DNA of 64,000 nucleotides, taken from positions 4,030,001-4,094,000 of the forward strand of contig NC_135250.1 in the NCBI RefSeq assembly GCF_964204865.1, in the 5' to 3' direction. Origin of the DNA: Styela clava (Eukaryota > Chordata > Ascidiacea > Stolidobranchia > Styelidae). Made by a program: the position numbers and the translations under genes. Shown piece after piece: positions 32,955-43,628 of the stretch. The notes under the pieces are model-generated. The model saw nothing but the letters and a program-made list of their open reading frames with translations. It was not told the DNA's origin and ran no database searches. The first letter of the stretch is position 1, and every line of letters begins with the position of its first letter.

Positions 32955-34346
32955 ATGGCAGGACCGTTAGATAAGCAAGGCATCGTTGTGTTAGACCAAG
33001 TTTGGACTATGGAAGACTGGGATAAATTTTGGAATTCTGCAGCGGATATTCCGTTTCAGATCAATGATTTTAATCCAGAATTGTTAAAGCTCGAAAAAAT
33101 GCTTTTCCCCATACCAAATAAGAAATACCGGGTGCTTTTTCCACTATGTGGGAAGTCATATGATATGAAATGGGTAGCGGACAAAGGGCATGGTGTCATT
33201 GGCGTGGATTGCTCCGCGAAACCGTTGGAAGATTTCTTCAATGAACATGGCATAACATATGTCGAGAAGCAAGAAAGTAGTTGCCAGGTAAGTTGCTGTT
33301 GGGGTCGTGTAGTCTGTACACGAAGTGTCCTCCGGTATGGCTTGTTTCGCTACAATGTTGTTGTGAAAAATACAAAGATCGATGAAGCCATTAGAGAATA
33401 TTACTTTTATTTTGTTCAAACTGACTCTGAGTCGATCAAGACCCCATAAATTTGCTTTTTCATTTTTGTCTTATATTTCAGCATTGCCCCTTGAGTATTA
33501 TTACACAAGGTAAGCTTTGCTTAAGTATAGCATACCTGATGAATAAAAATACAATTTAAAAAAATAACAAGTTTAGTCACTATACGATGACATTATTTAA
33601 AATTAAATAAGTGTTTCGTTTATTTGTTTTATAGTTTCGGTTGTCATCGAGCTAACAGTGTCCTACTTGTCCCAAGGTCGTGAAAATTGGCATATAAGTG
33701 AACTATAGGCCTACCTGATTAAAATGAAGTATTGCAAATTACAATTTATATAAAATATTCCTAAATTTAAAAATTTGAATGGCGATAACATGCTTTAAGA
33801 TATACCGGTATCGATCCGATATTGTCACACCTATATTTCAAAATTCATTGCTGGGAATGAAATGAGTTTCATGACCAACGTAGGAACGAGATTTGACAAG
33901 TTATGCGTAAGAAATGAGTCAAATAGCTACATTTCTTGACAATCATTTTATGACTCTATTTTAGGTGCTGCAGTCGACAACTGAGGGCTGTAATATCACA
34001 TTGTACGCTGGGGACATTTTCAATCTACCAGATTCAGCATTCGAGAAATGCGACGCAGTTTTTGACTACGGGAGCGTAATTGCAATAAAACCAGAGGAGA
34101 GAAAAAAATATGCTGATGTCATGAACAAAACGACGTGACGTCAGCTATCTGTTATGCGCGTTTGATTTCAATGGATATATGGATCCAAAACCGCCAACGT
34201 ATCCAAATTCACCTGAAATGGTCACTGTTGCGTTTGGGGATATATTCAATATAAAACCTCTACTTGACGTAGACAGAGAGAGATACCTTCGTGGCGTACC
34301 TACACCTATAGCGAAAGAACTATATTACTATCTTACAAAGAAGTGA
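32955..34346 (+). pseudogene. TPMT-family copy 3, frameshifted
   Basis: Exon 1 is 32955-33287 (111 aa, donor CAG|GTAAG) and exon 2 is 33965-34346 (acceptor TTTTAG|GTG). Exon 1 is intact: WTMEDWDKFW, FNPELLKLEKMLFP, PLCGKSYDMKWVADKGH, GVDCSAKPL. Exon 2 starts well (AGDIFNLP, KCDAVFDYGSVIAI), but near 34127 it lacks 5 nt relative to gene 2, so the frame meets TGA at once after DVMNKTT. The downstream frame still reads SYLLCAFDFNGYMDPKPP and ends YYYLTKK at 34346. If the base calls are right, the last third of the methyltransferase fold is lost, so it is probably a pseudogene. An assembly error or a truncated product are alternatives. A TAG lies 5 nt before the ATG, as in gene 2, so the in-frame codons upstream of 32955 are unlikely to be translated. 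Confidence 0.8.
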
Positions 34347-34399
34347 ATGTATATCCGTCTTGGTTGCTTCATCTGGTCAATTGCAACTTTTCCTCTGTC

Positions 34400-35440
34400 G
34401 GTACATTCACTTCCAGTTTAGAGTTGGATACATTTTGAGGGTCATCTGTATAAAATCATCACCCAGAATAAGGATGGGCTAATTATGGCACGAAGCACCA
34501 AAGCATTTTGTGCGCCTCCTGCTCTCGGAGAAAATCCCTTGCAACTAGACCTACATACAAATTTATATTACTACTAAAATAACTAAACATTGAATTATCA
34601 AAATGATATTATTTTTTTAATCTTCGCAATCTTCAATTTTAACTCCAACAATTTCAGTCACCATTAAATCAATTTGCAACCAAAACACACCATATATTTT
34701 ACTTGTGCTCGGTAGCTAAAATATCATTATATTTTGACTATTCGAATATATATTGGGATGAACTCTATATATGAATTTAAAAAAATCATGTAATATTTGA
34801 AGTGTATGATCCTGAAGCTAAAGTTGCAACGTAAGCTTCTGGTTGAGAGCGTTTTACTCATCTTCAATATATTAATGGTGGCAACGCGCAGTATGCCTGC
34901 CCGTATGTTTTGTGCGTTTATGCCACATTCAAAGTAAAATATATAAAAACTCATGATTTCCGCCTACCAGTGTAGTTGAATTTGCAAAGTGACTACTTTA
35001 GCATTTACTTGTTCATACAATGAGTTTACTCAACTTGATCCACAGCCCTTGAGTCCAAATCATGTGGAATGAATATTTTATGAATTTTTAATACCGGTGA
35101 ATGGAATTATCAATGTTCATTTGGCGATTTTTTCAACAACGTCTTGAAATACTTTTATTGATGTATATAGCTACTATACCGACTAACTCCATCATAACAT
35201 AACTGTGGAGGTACAGTTATGCTACAAACCAAATGTTACAAAATCTGAAGCAGCATATGCCAAAATCCAAGTTCCAGTAGTTTTAATAGCATAATCTTAT
35301 GTTGTAATTAAGGGATTATGTTAATCAGCTATTGCAACTGTGTTGTTTTTATACTCTTGTTATTTCACCATAACAGTGTTGTGTCATACTGACCCGTTTC
35401 ATATTATTAGTTCATTTTATTTAAATATTTGTAATATGCT
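34400..35440. other. Non-coding stretch 3' of TPMT copy 3
   Basis: AT-rich, no supported gene. Only short chance frames are seen. Confidence 0.35.
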
Positions 35441-35740
35441 TTCTTTTCTATTTTCTGCATAAATTGCCTCATTGTAGTTTTGTACCATGGTGACTTAAAT
35501 TTCTATAATTGAGTGACTTCTATATTCTGCACGAATTGCTTTATTTTAGTATTGTGTGACTACATAATTTAGTGACTTTCAAATTCTGTGTGAACTTCCT
35601 TATTGAACAGTTGTGACTTCTATATTCTGCATGAATTGCCTGATTGCAATACAGAACCGTTGTGGCCTCAAATTTCTGTAAATTAGTGATTTTTATTACT
35701 GTATCTTCTGCAAGAATTGAGTATTTGTAACGTACTGTAA
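35440..35740. repeat. Degenerate tandem repeat
   Basis: About five diverged units of roughly 60-75 bp share GTGACTTCTATATTCTGCAY, GAATTGCCTNATT and AATTYAGTGACTT blocks. Units are uneven and decayed. No coding meaning is apparent. Confidence 0.5.
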
Positions 35741-35984
35741 TTACCTGGTTTAGTGACCTTTTAATATAGATACATTTTATTCATATTTTCTTCATGTATC
35801 AATTCGTCACCAGCCTTCAGGAATCACAGAACCATGCATCCCTCAAACTTTGCAACCCAGCTTGCCCTATCCGGCCCCAGTTACATTACTGTTACCCTTA
35901 AACATACTTATGCCAGAAACAATGTTAATATTTCAGCGTAAGCTCTTCACTTTAATTAGATTTTTCACTTTGTCTTTTTACTCT

Positions 35985-36112
35985 TGTATGACCACAATGT
36001 TAGACTTTTCATATGTGTCACCGCTGCCAGTAATGCATTTTTTCTCCTCTTACCTCGTTCTGTATGCACAGTGTGTATTTCTAATATGGTGATAAAATAA
36101 ACTACCGATTAC
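35985..36112 (+). mobile_element. SINE-like 3' end
   Basis: Ends CTAATATGGTGATAAAATAA then ACTACCGATTACC, matching the (G)RWAAAATAAAYTACTGAYTG tail of the repeats near 50620, 50840, 58340 and 60870. The 5' part is not clearly defined. Confidence 0.35.
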
Positions 36113-36133
36113 CTCTGTATTAGTCTTTCGTTC

Positions 36134-36440
36134 GCATATGTGTTATTCCTAATATGTGTCGCATATGTGTTATTCCTAATATGTGTTGCATATGTGTTAA
36201 TCCTAACCCCCACATGACTATGTCACCAAAAAATTACTTCATTACGACGCCACAATAGCGTAAAGAATACCTCCAAAGTGTACCGATGGTATGAGAGACT
36301 GCTGGCGTTAATGAGAACGGTATCGTCGGCGCAGATGCCATCTCGGACGATGATAGCTATACTTGCCAAGCTCTGTAACGTGATTGTGACGTAATTTTGG
36401 ATGACATAGTCAGGCAGGGCTAGGAATAACACATACAAAA
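36134..36440. mobile_element. MITE-like repeat with 27-bp tandem left end
   Basis: Two and a half copies of a 27-bp unit, GCATATGTGTTATTCCTAAT then ATGTGTY, start at 36134, 36161 and 36188. The inverted partner GCTAGGAATAACACATAC lies at 36419-36436. The inner part contains a CGACGCCACAATAGCG block and an open frame without similarity. Confidence 0.5.
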
Positions 36441-36875
36441 TTTGTTATGCTACGCCTACCACAAGTACTTGTGGTACTAAACTATACTAGACCCCAAAAT
36501 TTAAAGAGATTCCACAGATAATTACATTGAACAAATTCAAATAATTTATACTGATATATGTGATTACTTAGCAGAAATGTTTCATTTCATGGCAAAGGTA
36601 CACATTGAAGATATAACTGACATTAATTTACTTTGATTTCCCAAGTTAAGAAAACAATCAATCATATTAAATTTGAAAAGAGTAAGAGTACTGCATAATA
36701 TTTTTACCACTATGACTAAAATACACTCTGATGCGATTTCTGCTCTTCTGAGACTGGATATGCCTCATTTCTCTCTTTTTTCATAGCTTTTATATTCATA
36801 TATAAATATATTTACTGTATCAACCCTCATTTCTGTATTTAGATTCTATGAATTTTACAAAAATAAAACAACAAC

Positions 36876-38273
36876 ATGTTGTTACAAAATAGCCGTCACA
36901 TTCAATCGTACGTGTATTTTCAAAATTCATTTCGCTTCATCAGTGGATACAAGAATAATCCAGAGAATATTCGAATTGATAAACATCCATCCAATGTTAC
37001 AGAAGAAGACTTGGAACGTCAGCGAATCAAACTTGCTATTGCTAGAAAAGCAAAACCAAAGATCTCTGGATTTAACAAGATTACATATATGAGGTTGTTC
37101 AAACAGGCTGAAGGACTAGACCCCAATGCACAATACAGGAACAGGCCTGATCTTCCGACTTACAGAAGCATTAAACGATATTTGGAAACTGCGGAGCGTG
37201 AACGGAGAAAACAAAGAGATGAGGGAGTGTGGTGGAAAACACTGGATTACTGGATAAAAGAACGGGAAGGAATGAATGATAAACTGAATGATATTGGACA
37301 TGAACTGCTGAAAGAAAAAAGGGGTTATAAAATCAGGAGTAAAAATAAAATCGACCCTGAGTTGGAAAAGGCAGCGAGAGAAAGAACTCTAATACTAGAT
37401 TGTGATGAAATTCTTTGTGAATGGGAGAAAAGTAATATAGGGATTCGTCATATTAAAGAAATTGCGCATTACTATAATATTTATAAAGATCTTTTCAAGG
37501 ATTGTGATTTTCATCCTGTTTTACATATGGATGTGGATTACGAATGTGAAAATGAACTTTCAAATCCTGTGTTTTACGGTAACGAGTTGCTGCCAAGTGA
37601 AGTCGCGTCTGCTCCTACGATTACATTTCAACCAAAAGCTGATAAATTGTACACATTGCTCCTGACTAACCCAGATGAGCATTTAGAGGACAATGATAAA
37701 GAATATGTCCACTGGCTTGTTGGGAATATTCCAGAAGGTGATGTGTTGAAAGGAGATACTATAGTTGATTATTTACAACCCATTCCAGCTCGCGGCACGG
37801 GTTATCAACGCATGATTTTCGTACTGTTCGAACAGTCTGACAAAATTGATTTTATTTCAGAACAAAGAGAAGCGCCATGTACATTACTACGAGAACGTGA
37901 TTTTTCAACTTTTGAGTTTTATAATAAACACAGTGCTCAAATAACTCCAGTATCTTTACGATTTTTTCAATGCAAATGGGATTTTACTGTAAAGAACACT
38001 TTTCATCATGTGTTAAAAATGGAAGAACCAGTATATGAATACGAAAAACTCAGCGAAAGGGAGAGACTTAGTGCTCTTACAAATAGACCCGATGGAAAAA
38101 CACTGCAATGGCTTGCAAGGTTTATGCCAAAAGAAATGGTTTATCCCGATGGCAGTCCAGAGGCTGAGAAACTAAAACGGCAAGCTGCCCAAGACGCCTC
38201 TCGTGCAGTTGAAAACCCAAACCATTCTCGGAGGCGCCTTGTTGATCCTGTGTATGTGATGGGCAGAATATGA
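36876..38273 (+). CDS. MRPL38: Mitochondrial large-subunit ribosomal protein mL38 (MRPL38)
   Basis: A single-exon frame of 465 aa; human MRPL38 is about 380. It is a PEBP-fold protein of the mitochondrial ribosome large subunit, placed near the central protuberance. Visible: a basic, acid-poor N-terminus (first about 28 residues) suited to mitochondrial import; a WWKT block near 119-122 matching WWRT in vertebrates; the IAHYYNIYKDLFKDCDF motif at about 196-212; then the PEBP domain at about 225-390 with YGNELLPSEVASAPTITF, YVHWLVGNIPEGD, PARGTGYQRMIFVLFEQ and FFQCKWD. The C-terminal tail after EPVYEYE is about 40 residues longer than in human. A TTTAG acceptor-like site sits 35 nt before the ATG, so a 5' UTR splice is possible. 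A tandem duplication starts at the last codons. Confidence 0.95.
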   Translation: MLLQNSRHIQSYVYFQNSFRFISGYKNNPENIRIDKHPSNVTEEDLERQRIKLAIARKAKPKISGFNKITYMRLFKQAEGLDPNAQYRNRPDLPTYRSIKRYLETAERERRKQRDEGVWWKTLDYWIKEREGMNDKLNDIGHELLKEKRGYKIRSKNKIDPELEKAARERTLILDCDEILCEWEKSNIGIRHIKEIAHYYNIYKDLFKDCDFHPVLHMDVDYECENELSNPVFYGNELLPSEVASAPTITFQPKADKLYTLLLTNPDEHLEDNDKEYVHWLVGNIPEGDVLKGDTIVDYLQPIPARGTGYQRMIFVLFEQSDKIDFISEQREAPCTLLRERDFSTFEFYNKHSAQITPVSLRFFQCKWDFTVKNTFHHVLKMEEPVYEYEKLSERERLSALTNRPDGKTLQWLARFMPKEMVYPDGSPEAEKLKRQAAQDASRAVENPNHSRRRLVDPVYVMGRI

Positions 38274-38538
38274 GACAACCCAGAAGAAAATAGACGATGT
38301 TTAATAATTATAATTAAATAGTTGATATTCAAACGAAGTAATAGTGTTACCACCTGACTGGTATGTTTTATGTATCTCCACTGAGTTGTGAGGGGCAGAA
38401 TATGGGGTAAAAACCCAGGGAAAAAAATACAAATACGATGTTTAATTAATAATCAAATTTCAAGTCTATTCAAACTAAGCAAGTGTTACCACTTGACTGG
38501 TATGTTTTATGTTGACATAAATTTCCACCAAGTTCAGT
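38261..38538 (+). repeat. Tandem duplication of the MRPL38 stop region and 3' UTR
   Basis: Unit 1 is 38261-38392 and unit 2 is 38393 to about 38538. Both begin GGGCAGAATATG and contain ACGATGTTTAATWA and GTTACCACYTGACTGGTATG. Unit 1 contains the last codons and TGA of MRPL38. Confidence 0.7.
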
Positions 38539-38860
38539 ATCGTTATGTTCGGAACTCCATAATATTGTAAAGATGGTATCGATATCAATGAAATAGATCA
38601 TTTATGGCTAATGTAACCAATTTGTAAATGTTTACAGTAAAGAAAGATCAACTTAGTTTGGCTGAATATCCACATCTTGCTTATGTTTAAATTTTATTAA
38701 AATACTGTTTATTGAAAAGTGCTGTGTATTATTTTGTAATGCAGAATGTCACATGAAAACTATTGTCTTAGTCAAAATGGCAAGCTGGGAAAAATACAGT
38801 TCAAGCCATTTCTGAATGGAGTGAGTGAACTTTCATTACTCATCGATTTTAATCATGCAT

Positions 38861-38926
38861 GATAGTTTGGCCGAGGCCTTCTATGCAATTAAGGATAGTT
38901 TGGCCGAGGCCTTCTATGCAATTAAG
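38861..38926. repeat. Exact 33-bp tandem duplication
   Basis: Two identical 33-bp units, GATAGTTTGGCCGAGGCCTT then CTATGCAATTAAG, at 38861-38893 and 38894-38926. The perfect identity suggests a recent event. The unit contains GGCCGAGGCC, a near-palindrome. Confidence 0.9.
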
Positions 38927-38965
38927 AAATCAAAAGAGCATACAGTCTAATATTGTTCTTCCTTT

Positions 38966-39179
38966 GGTACTCTCGAAGTGTTTGTACCAGGTTAGGGTTA
39001 GGCCACAATGTTATTCTAATTTTCCCTATTTTAGTTCTATTACGAGTTCAGGGACTGTTTGTGTTAGCCAAGTGAATATACCCCTGCCCATAGGTTTCAG
39101 TCCCTTTACACAACTTGATGTAAACTAGGCGAACAAAATTAGTTACCTACACATTGGTAAACACACTTCTGAAGCGCCC
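38966..39179. mobile_element. MITE family B copy
   Basis: Starts GGTACTCTCGAAGTGTTTGT and ends ACTTCTGAAGCGCCC, with the family B internal blocks in order (GTACCAGGTTAGGGTTAGGC, CATAGGTTTCAGTCCC, GGCGAACAAAATTAGTTACC). No exact target duplication. The rest of 39180-40600 has no recognisable gene. Confidence 0.65.
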
Positions 39180-40654
39180 TACCTTCATATGGATTCACAC
39201 TATCACTTCTTTGAAGAAAAAATTTATTATGGTCCTATATATCCAGCTAAAGTAACTGCACTATTTCTACAATACATATAAAATAAAAATGACGGATAAA
39301 AAGAAATGAAGAATAAAGATAGTGTGGTAGTTCACGTACAGTTTATAAAAGTGTTGAAGTTTCAGATCACCTTATTACAGTGTTTTTATCACATGGACTT
39401 TATCATTGTTTAAATGGAAAAGTTTATACCAAGTCGCAACTAGCAAGTAAAAATTTAGTCACAATTTTCCTATTCAGGTTGCAACAAATGAGCTGCATAC
39501 GAATTACGCAAGCAGTTTGAATAAATATAGAGAAGCAAGCAGCTCTGGATTACTATTCAGCATATTCAATTTAACCACTACAAATACAGCCCCAGCTACT
39601 TCCTGTGCTTTTGATTACTGATCCATCACTAAATTGATATACTTTGAAGATTCAATTTACCAATACAATTAAAGTTTGCCAAACCTCTGGCAGCATTTTT
39701 ATATAAATATGGTCCAAGCCAACTAACTTACACGAAAGTGTCTATGTAATAAAATTACAACCAGCCTAATAAGGGCTACACGAAAGTTCTGAAGATATAA
39801 TTTGGAAATGAGGAACAGTGAACTAAATGTTATAAAACTGAAGTCATAAGGTGCAAAGCAAGCAAGGTCACAAAAATAAAATATGGCTAAAATAATAATT
39901 TGACGTAAGCAATACGAAATTGAAGTCATATGGTGAACACAAAACATATGATATGACGACAAACGATATGCCAACCGAACCAATAATATTTGACCACAAT
40001 ACTCAGGAACACACATTGCAATGAGAGAGCATATATAATATTTAGTATCAGTCTGGAGCTGACAAAAGCAACCGACGGCCTGTAGGGCAAATCTGGCCCG
40101 TTACGTAATTCAATCTTGCTCGTCTGATGCTGCCATAACTGAAACCAAATTTTAATGTTATAGCTAAAAGATAGCTCAAGGAATTTGATAAGATTGCAAT
40201 ATAATTTAGTTTTGGCACGAGGCTCATTGTTTCAGACTTTTGCTTTTGTAACACTACGAATAATGTTTATAAAATGTAAATTTTCATGTCACGCTTACAT
40301 GGCCCGTCAGTCTAAGTGGGCAAAATCTTTGGCCCCTGGTACAAAAACCTTGCCCAAGGGACTGTTGGAGATTTTATGAAGGGTTTGTAAATACGAAATA
40401 ATAAGTTCTTCAGTATCAAAATAGGGGCTGGAAAAAATAATACAATTCTAAATTTTACTATAAATACATAGTTCTGTATGATTGGGGTGAATTCTAAGCA
40501 AAAATATTTCATTATTTTTTTTTACAATTGCTAGAGAATATATAACTACATGTACAGTTAGATAATAAAACTATGTGAAATGTGCACAGAAAAATAAACT
40601 TGGCTTCAAGAACAATAAATCATTCCGAGTTCTCATAGATAATCTATGAATGTC

Positions 40655-41920
40655 TTATAAGATAATTTGATTCTTTGTGCATGATTTCAAGTCCTTTCCT
40701 GGAAGTACAATTGCATTTAAAACTACAATTTCCGATTCAACATTCACGTTACCACCAAGGACAGTTATGGAAGGGCTTAGTTTTCCTTCATGGTCGAAGA
40801 GACTACCACTGACTATTTTTGCAAAAGGAGCATTTGGGTCTGGTTGTTGTGCTGTGCCTTCAACTCTGGTCCATTCCCCTATTGTAGATTTCCAACCAAT
40901 GATGCTGTTTAGCACACAGCTATGATTTGACAAATTCACCTCATTAAGAATGATAGAATTTCGAACTCTGACCCCAGCACTGATGCGTACATCAGCACAG
41001 ATTGTGACATTGGGGCCCAGAAGTGCAGTGGGGTCAATCTTAGCCGAAGGGTGAATGAAAACATCCCCGATAATCATCGGGCCTCCTTCCTCACTTTTTG
41101 CGAGCCGATGAGGATGGGTTTTATGATATAACGATAGATACAGCTTGTTGGCATACACTGCGGATGCAGCAGACTTTATTTGGCTCCACATTGAAGTTGT
41201 TTGGTATGCATAAAGCGACCCCAAGTCGGTCAAAGGCATGATGATGTCTTGTTCAAGGCTGAGTGAGAGGGAATCTGAAAATACTCCTTGAGCGTACATT
41301 TCTTCTTGATTTCGTAAAACGGCTTCAGCAAGCATCCCGAATATTTTTGTTGAAAAGAGATACACTCCACAGTTTATTAAAGGACTCACAAATGATTCTG
41401 GTTTTTCAACATAATGTGTAACTTCTTTCGTTTCCTCATTTTCAACCAAGCATCCATAAAACATTGATTCCTTTGAAGGGACGTTAGTTGCTAAAATCGT
41501 CGAGCTGTTCGACGGTGACGCATATTTCAAATGAAATTTGAGCATTTCTGATAACGGAAAATTACAACAAACGTCCGAATTCATGACAAAAATGCCAGAT
41601 GGATTTCCCGCCATAATTTGATCTCTAAAATGATACAATCCACCCCCAGTTCCCATTTGTGAAAATTCTCTCAAATAACGTATACTGATATTGAACTCTT
41701 TACGACAATGATTTATAAAGTTCTTTAGATTTTCATCTTCTGGAAAAAATCCAATCAAAATAATTTCCTGTAGATTTGGAACTGCGACACAGGCCTCAAT
41801 GTGGTGTTGAATCATCGGAACGCCAGCGACTGGAAACAAAGGTTTTGGTTGGTTGAGAGACAAAGGTCGAAAACGAGTTCCTTTGTCCGGCCCACCAATC
41901 AGAATTACTGCTTTCCACAT
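40655..41920 (-). CDS. GMPPA: Mannose-1-phosphate guanylyltransferase alpha subunit
   Basis: A single-exon frame of 421 aa; human GMPPA is 420. GMPPA is the regulatory partner of GMPPB: it senses GDP-mannose and limits its synthesis in the cytosol. Visible: the N-terminal nucleotidyltransferase motif LIGGPDKGTRFRPLS at 7-21, PKPLFPVAG, FVMNSDVCCNFPL at about 109-121, and a GGLYHFRD block. The C-terminal half holds left-handed beta-helix hexapeptides at about 285-400 (IHPSAKIDPTALLGPNVTI, ISAGVRVRNSIIL, NSIIGWKSTIGEW). It ends with VLPGKDLKSCTKNQIIL. It matches alpha rather than beta subunits in length and in the terminal block. A TTTTAG acceptor lies 24 nt before the ATG. It converges on MRPL38 across about 2.4 kb. 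Confidence 0.95.
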   Translation of the reverse strand: MWKAVILIGGPDKGTRFRPLSLNQPKPLFPVAGVPMIQHHIEACVAVPNLQEIILIGFFPEDENLKNFINHCRKEFNISIRYLREFSQMGTGGGLYHFRDQIMAGNPSGIFVMNSDVCCNFPLSEMLKFHLKYASPSNSSTILATNVPSKESMFYGCLVENEETKEVTHYVEKPESFVSPLINCGVYLFSTKIFGMLAEAVLRNQEEMYAQGVFSDSLSLSLEQDIIMPLTDLGSLYAYQTTSMWSQIKSAASAVYANKLYLSLYHKTHPHRLAKSEEGGPMIIGDVFIHPSAKIDPTALLGPNVTICADVRISAGVRVRNSIILNEVNLSNHSCVLNSIIGWKSTIGEWTRVEGTAQQPDPNAPFAKIVSGSLFDHEGKLSPSITVLGGNVNVESEIVVLNAIVLPGKDLKSCTKNQIIL

Positions 41921-42603
41921 ATTGCAAGCTTGTCTGTTTTGGATCTAAAATAAAAGAAATAGAAAGATGAGCATATGACAAGTATTTGTACATTTTTGAA
42001 CAAAATAGTAGTTAGCTTTTCATCATGGAGTCGTGGTCAACTTATACAGTTATAGATACCAAATTCAAAATTTCACAAGATCCAGCCATATCGCTAAGAT
42101 TATGATAGGTGACAAAGTTCAGCAGTTGATTATACTTAAGTAAACTAAGCTCATAAGATTGAAAATATGTAACAACGTAATTCTGCAATGCAGTACTTCA
42201 GGTCTCGGGGATTTGTACCTCATTCAGTCATTTAAAGTTTTCAGTGGCCATTTTTTTAAGTTTTGTTCTATGCTGCTCAGTGTCTGTGTGTTGCATATTT
42301 TTTGCACCATGGCAAGTTCAAAATTAATTATATTATTCTAATTAGCCTAAATTAATTAAGCTCATATGATTATTATATGCCACTTACTCTCATCAAATTA
42401 AAAAAGAACTGAAGAACTGTGTGATCTTGCAAAATAAATGCCCCTTTCAGCTTACTCCACATCTACTGTCAGACTATGTCAATAATTTATATACCGGTAT
42501 ATACCTAGCTTATTTATTATGACTCCGACAAAAAAATTGATGAAAACAAAATAAAACTGATTAGGCCTACAGAATCAAATCAGGAAAACAGCAAAATAAT
42601 TAC

Positions 42604-42859
42604 CTGTTTTCATGAAGTACAAAATATATGTAGTCAAGTTATCTGTCTTGAGTAATGGAGAAACAAGTTCTTCGAAACAAGAAGGATTCAAGATCATGCA
42701 ACCACAGAGAATGATAACTGGATAATGCAACACAGGCGAGAAGTACGGGAACGCGAAGTCTTTCAAAACAGCTGGCGACTGATCAATTACTACTACGGCA
42801 GATGGCAGGCGCGAGTTGGGAACACGTTGACGAGTGGTGGCGGAGTCAATAATAACCAT
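42604..42859 (-). other. Possible 5' exon or short ORF upstream of GMPPA
   Basis: On the minus strand an ATG at 42859 opens a frame (MVIIDSATTRQRVPNSRLPS...) that is less AT-rich than its surroundings and runs into a fair splice donor AAAACAG|GTAATT at 42604. Splicing it to the acceptor at 41944 would not continue into the GMPPA frame, so it could be a 5' non-coding exon with an upstream ORF, an unrelated small gene, or chance. I do not recognise the peptide. Confidence 0.25.
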
Positions 42860-42904
42860 TTCAAAGATCGGAAGCGAGTGATTTTGAATTATTTATAGAG
42901 AAAT

Positions 42905-43620
42905 AACGAAAAAAAAAACTTACTTGATTGGATATAACGGTATTTGAAATATAAACGACGAATACAGTTTTGATCAAATCTTTGAAGTAAATTATTTACA
43001 AGTGTGCTCGCAAAAATGTTGAACTTAGACCATTGAACTAAATTTATCATGATTTATATAGTATATGTATGCCAAACTTTGATCTTGCTGACAAAATTCA
43101 TCACATAAAAACAGTAAACTTTAAGAAAAACCTTTAAAATGTTATCACTAAGCACGTCTTCGCCAATTAATCTATCAGAAATAGAAAAATGAAATACACA
43201 AACAATTGAACTGAGCATCTTCTGTATTGCAATGGATCACAACAACATCATTTATCGCATATTTATATTGCGGGTCTCATTTTACGGTCTACACAAATTA
43301 GGATAGAATTTACATATTAGTAACAAACGAACAAAATATTTAGATTCGCGAGGGTTTAACGGAAACAAACTGCACCAATACAATAGGGGTTAAATTTGAA
43401 AATTCAGCAACAGAAATTCAACTATCTCAACCTTGCATATAATCATTTGGATGTAAATTATTTTCTCGAGTGTCGTGTGTTTCTGTAAGTCTCTTTACTG
43501 TGCTCACAATGAGAGTAAAATCGAGACACTTTTTCCATCAATAATAATATTGAATTTTCCAAACCACTGCCCCAAATACATCAAATTTCCGTATAATCAT
43601 TTGGGAGGTTCTTGTCTACA
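42905..43620. other. Gene-free stretch
   Basis: AT-rich, no supported gene or repeat recognised. Confidence 0.35.
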
Positions 43621-43628
43621 CCCTCTAC

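Larger units (their letters stand above)
26235..34400. repeat. Imperfect inverted duplication (palindrome) carrying two TPMT-like copies
   Basis: The left arm (about 26235-30036) is matched in reverse complement by the right arm (about 30154-34400) around a 117-bp spacer. Matches visible by eye: 29998-30036 versus 30154-30192 (near-identical AT-rich arm tips); 29740-29997 versus 30193-30390; 28840-29110 versus 30726-31000; 28570-28760 versus 31070-31260; and the TPMT genes at the outer ends, 26284-27915 versus 32955-34346. The right arm has extra DNA between 31260 and 32955, including a family P MITE and a repeat tail. Arms differ at roughly one base in six or so in exons. Confidence 0.85.

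Noticed and set aside
36134-36207. 27-bp direct repeats considered as CRISPR
   Set aside because: Units abut without spacers and the context is animal DNA; it is a tandem repeat at a MITE end.
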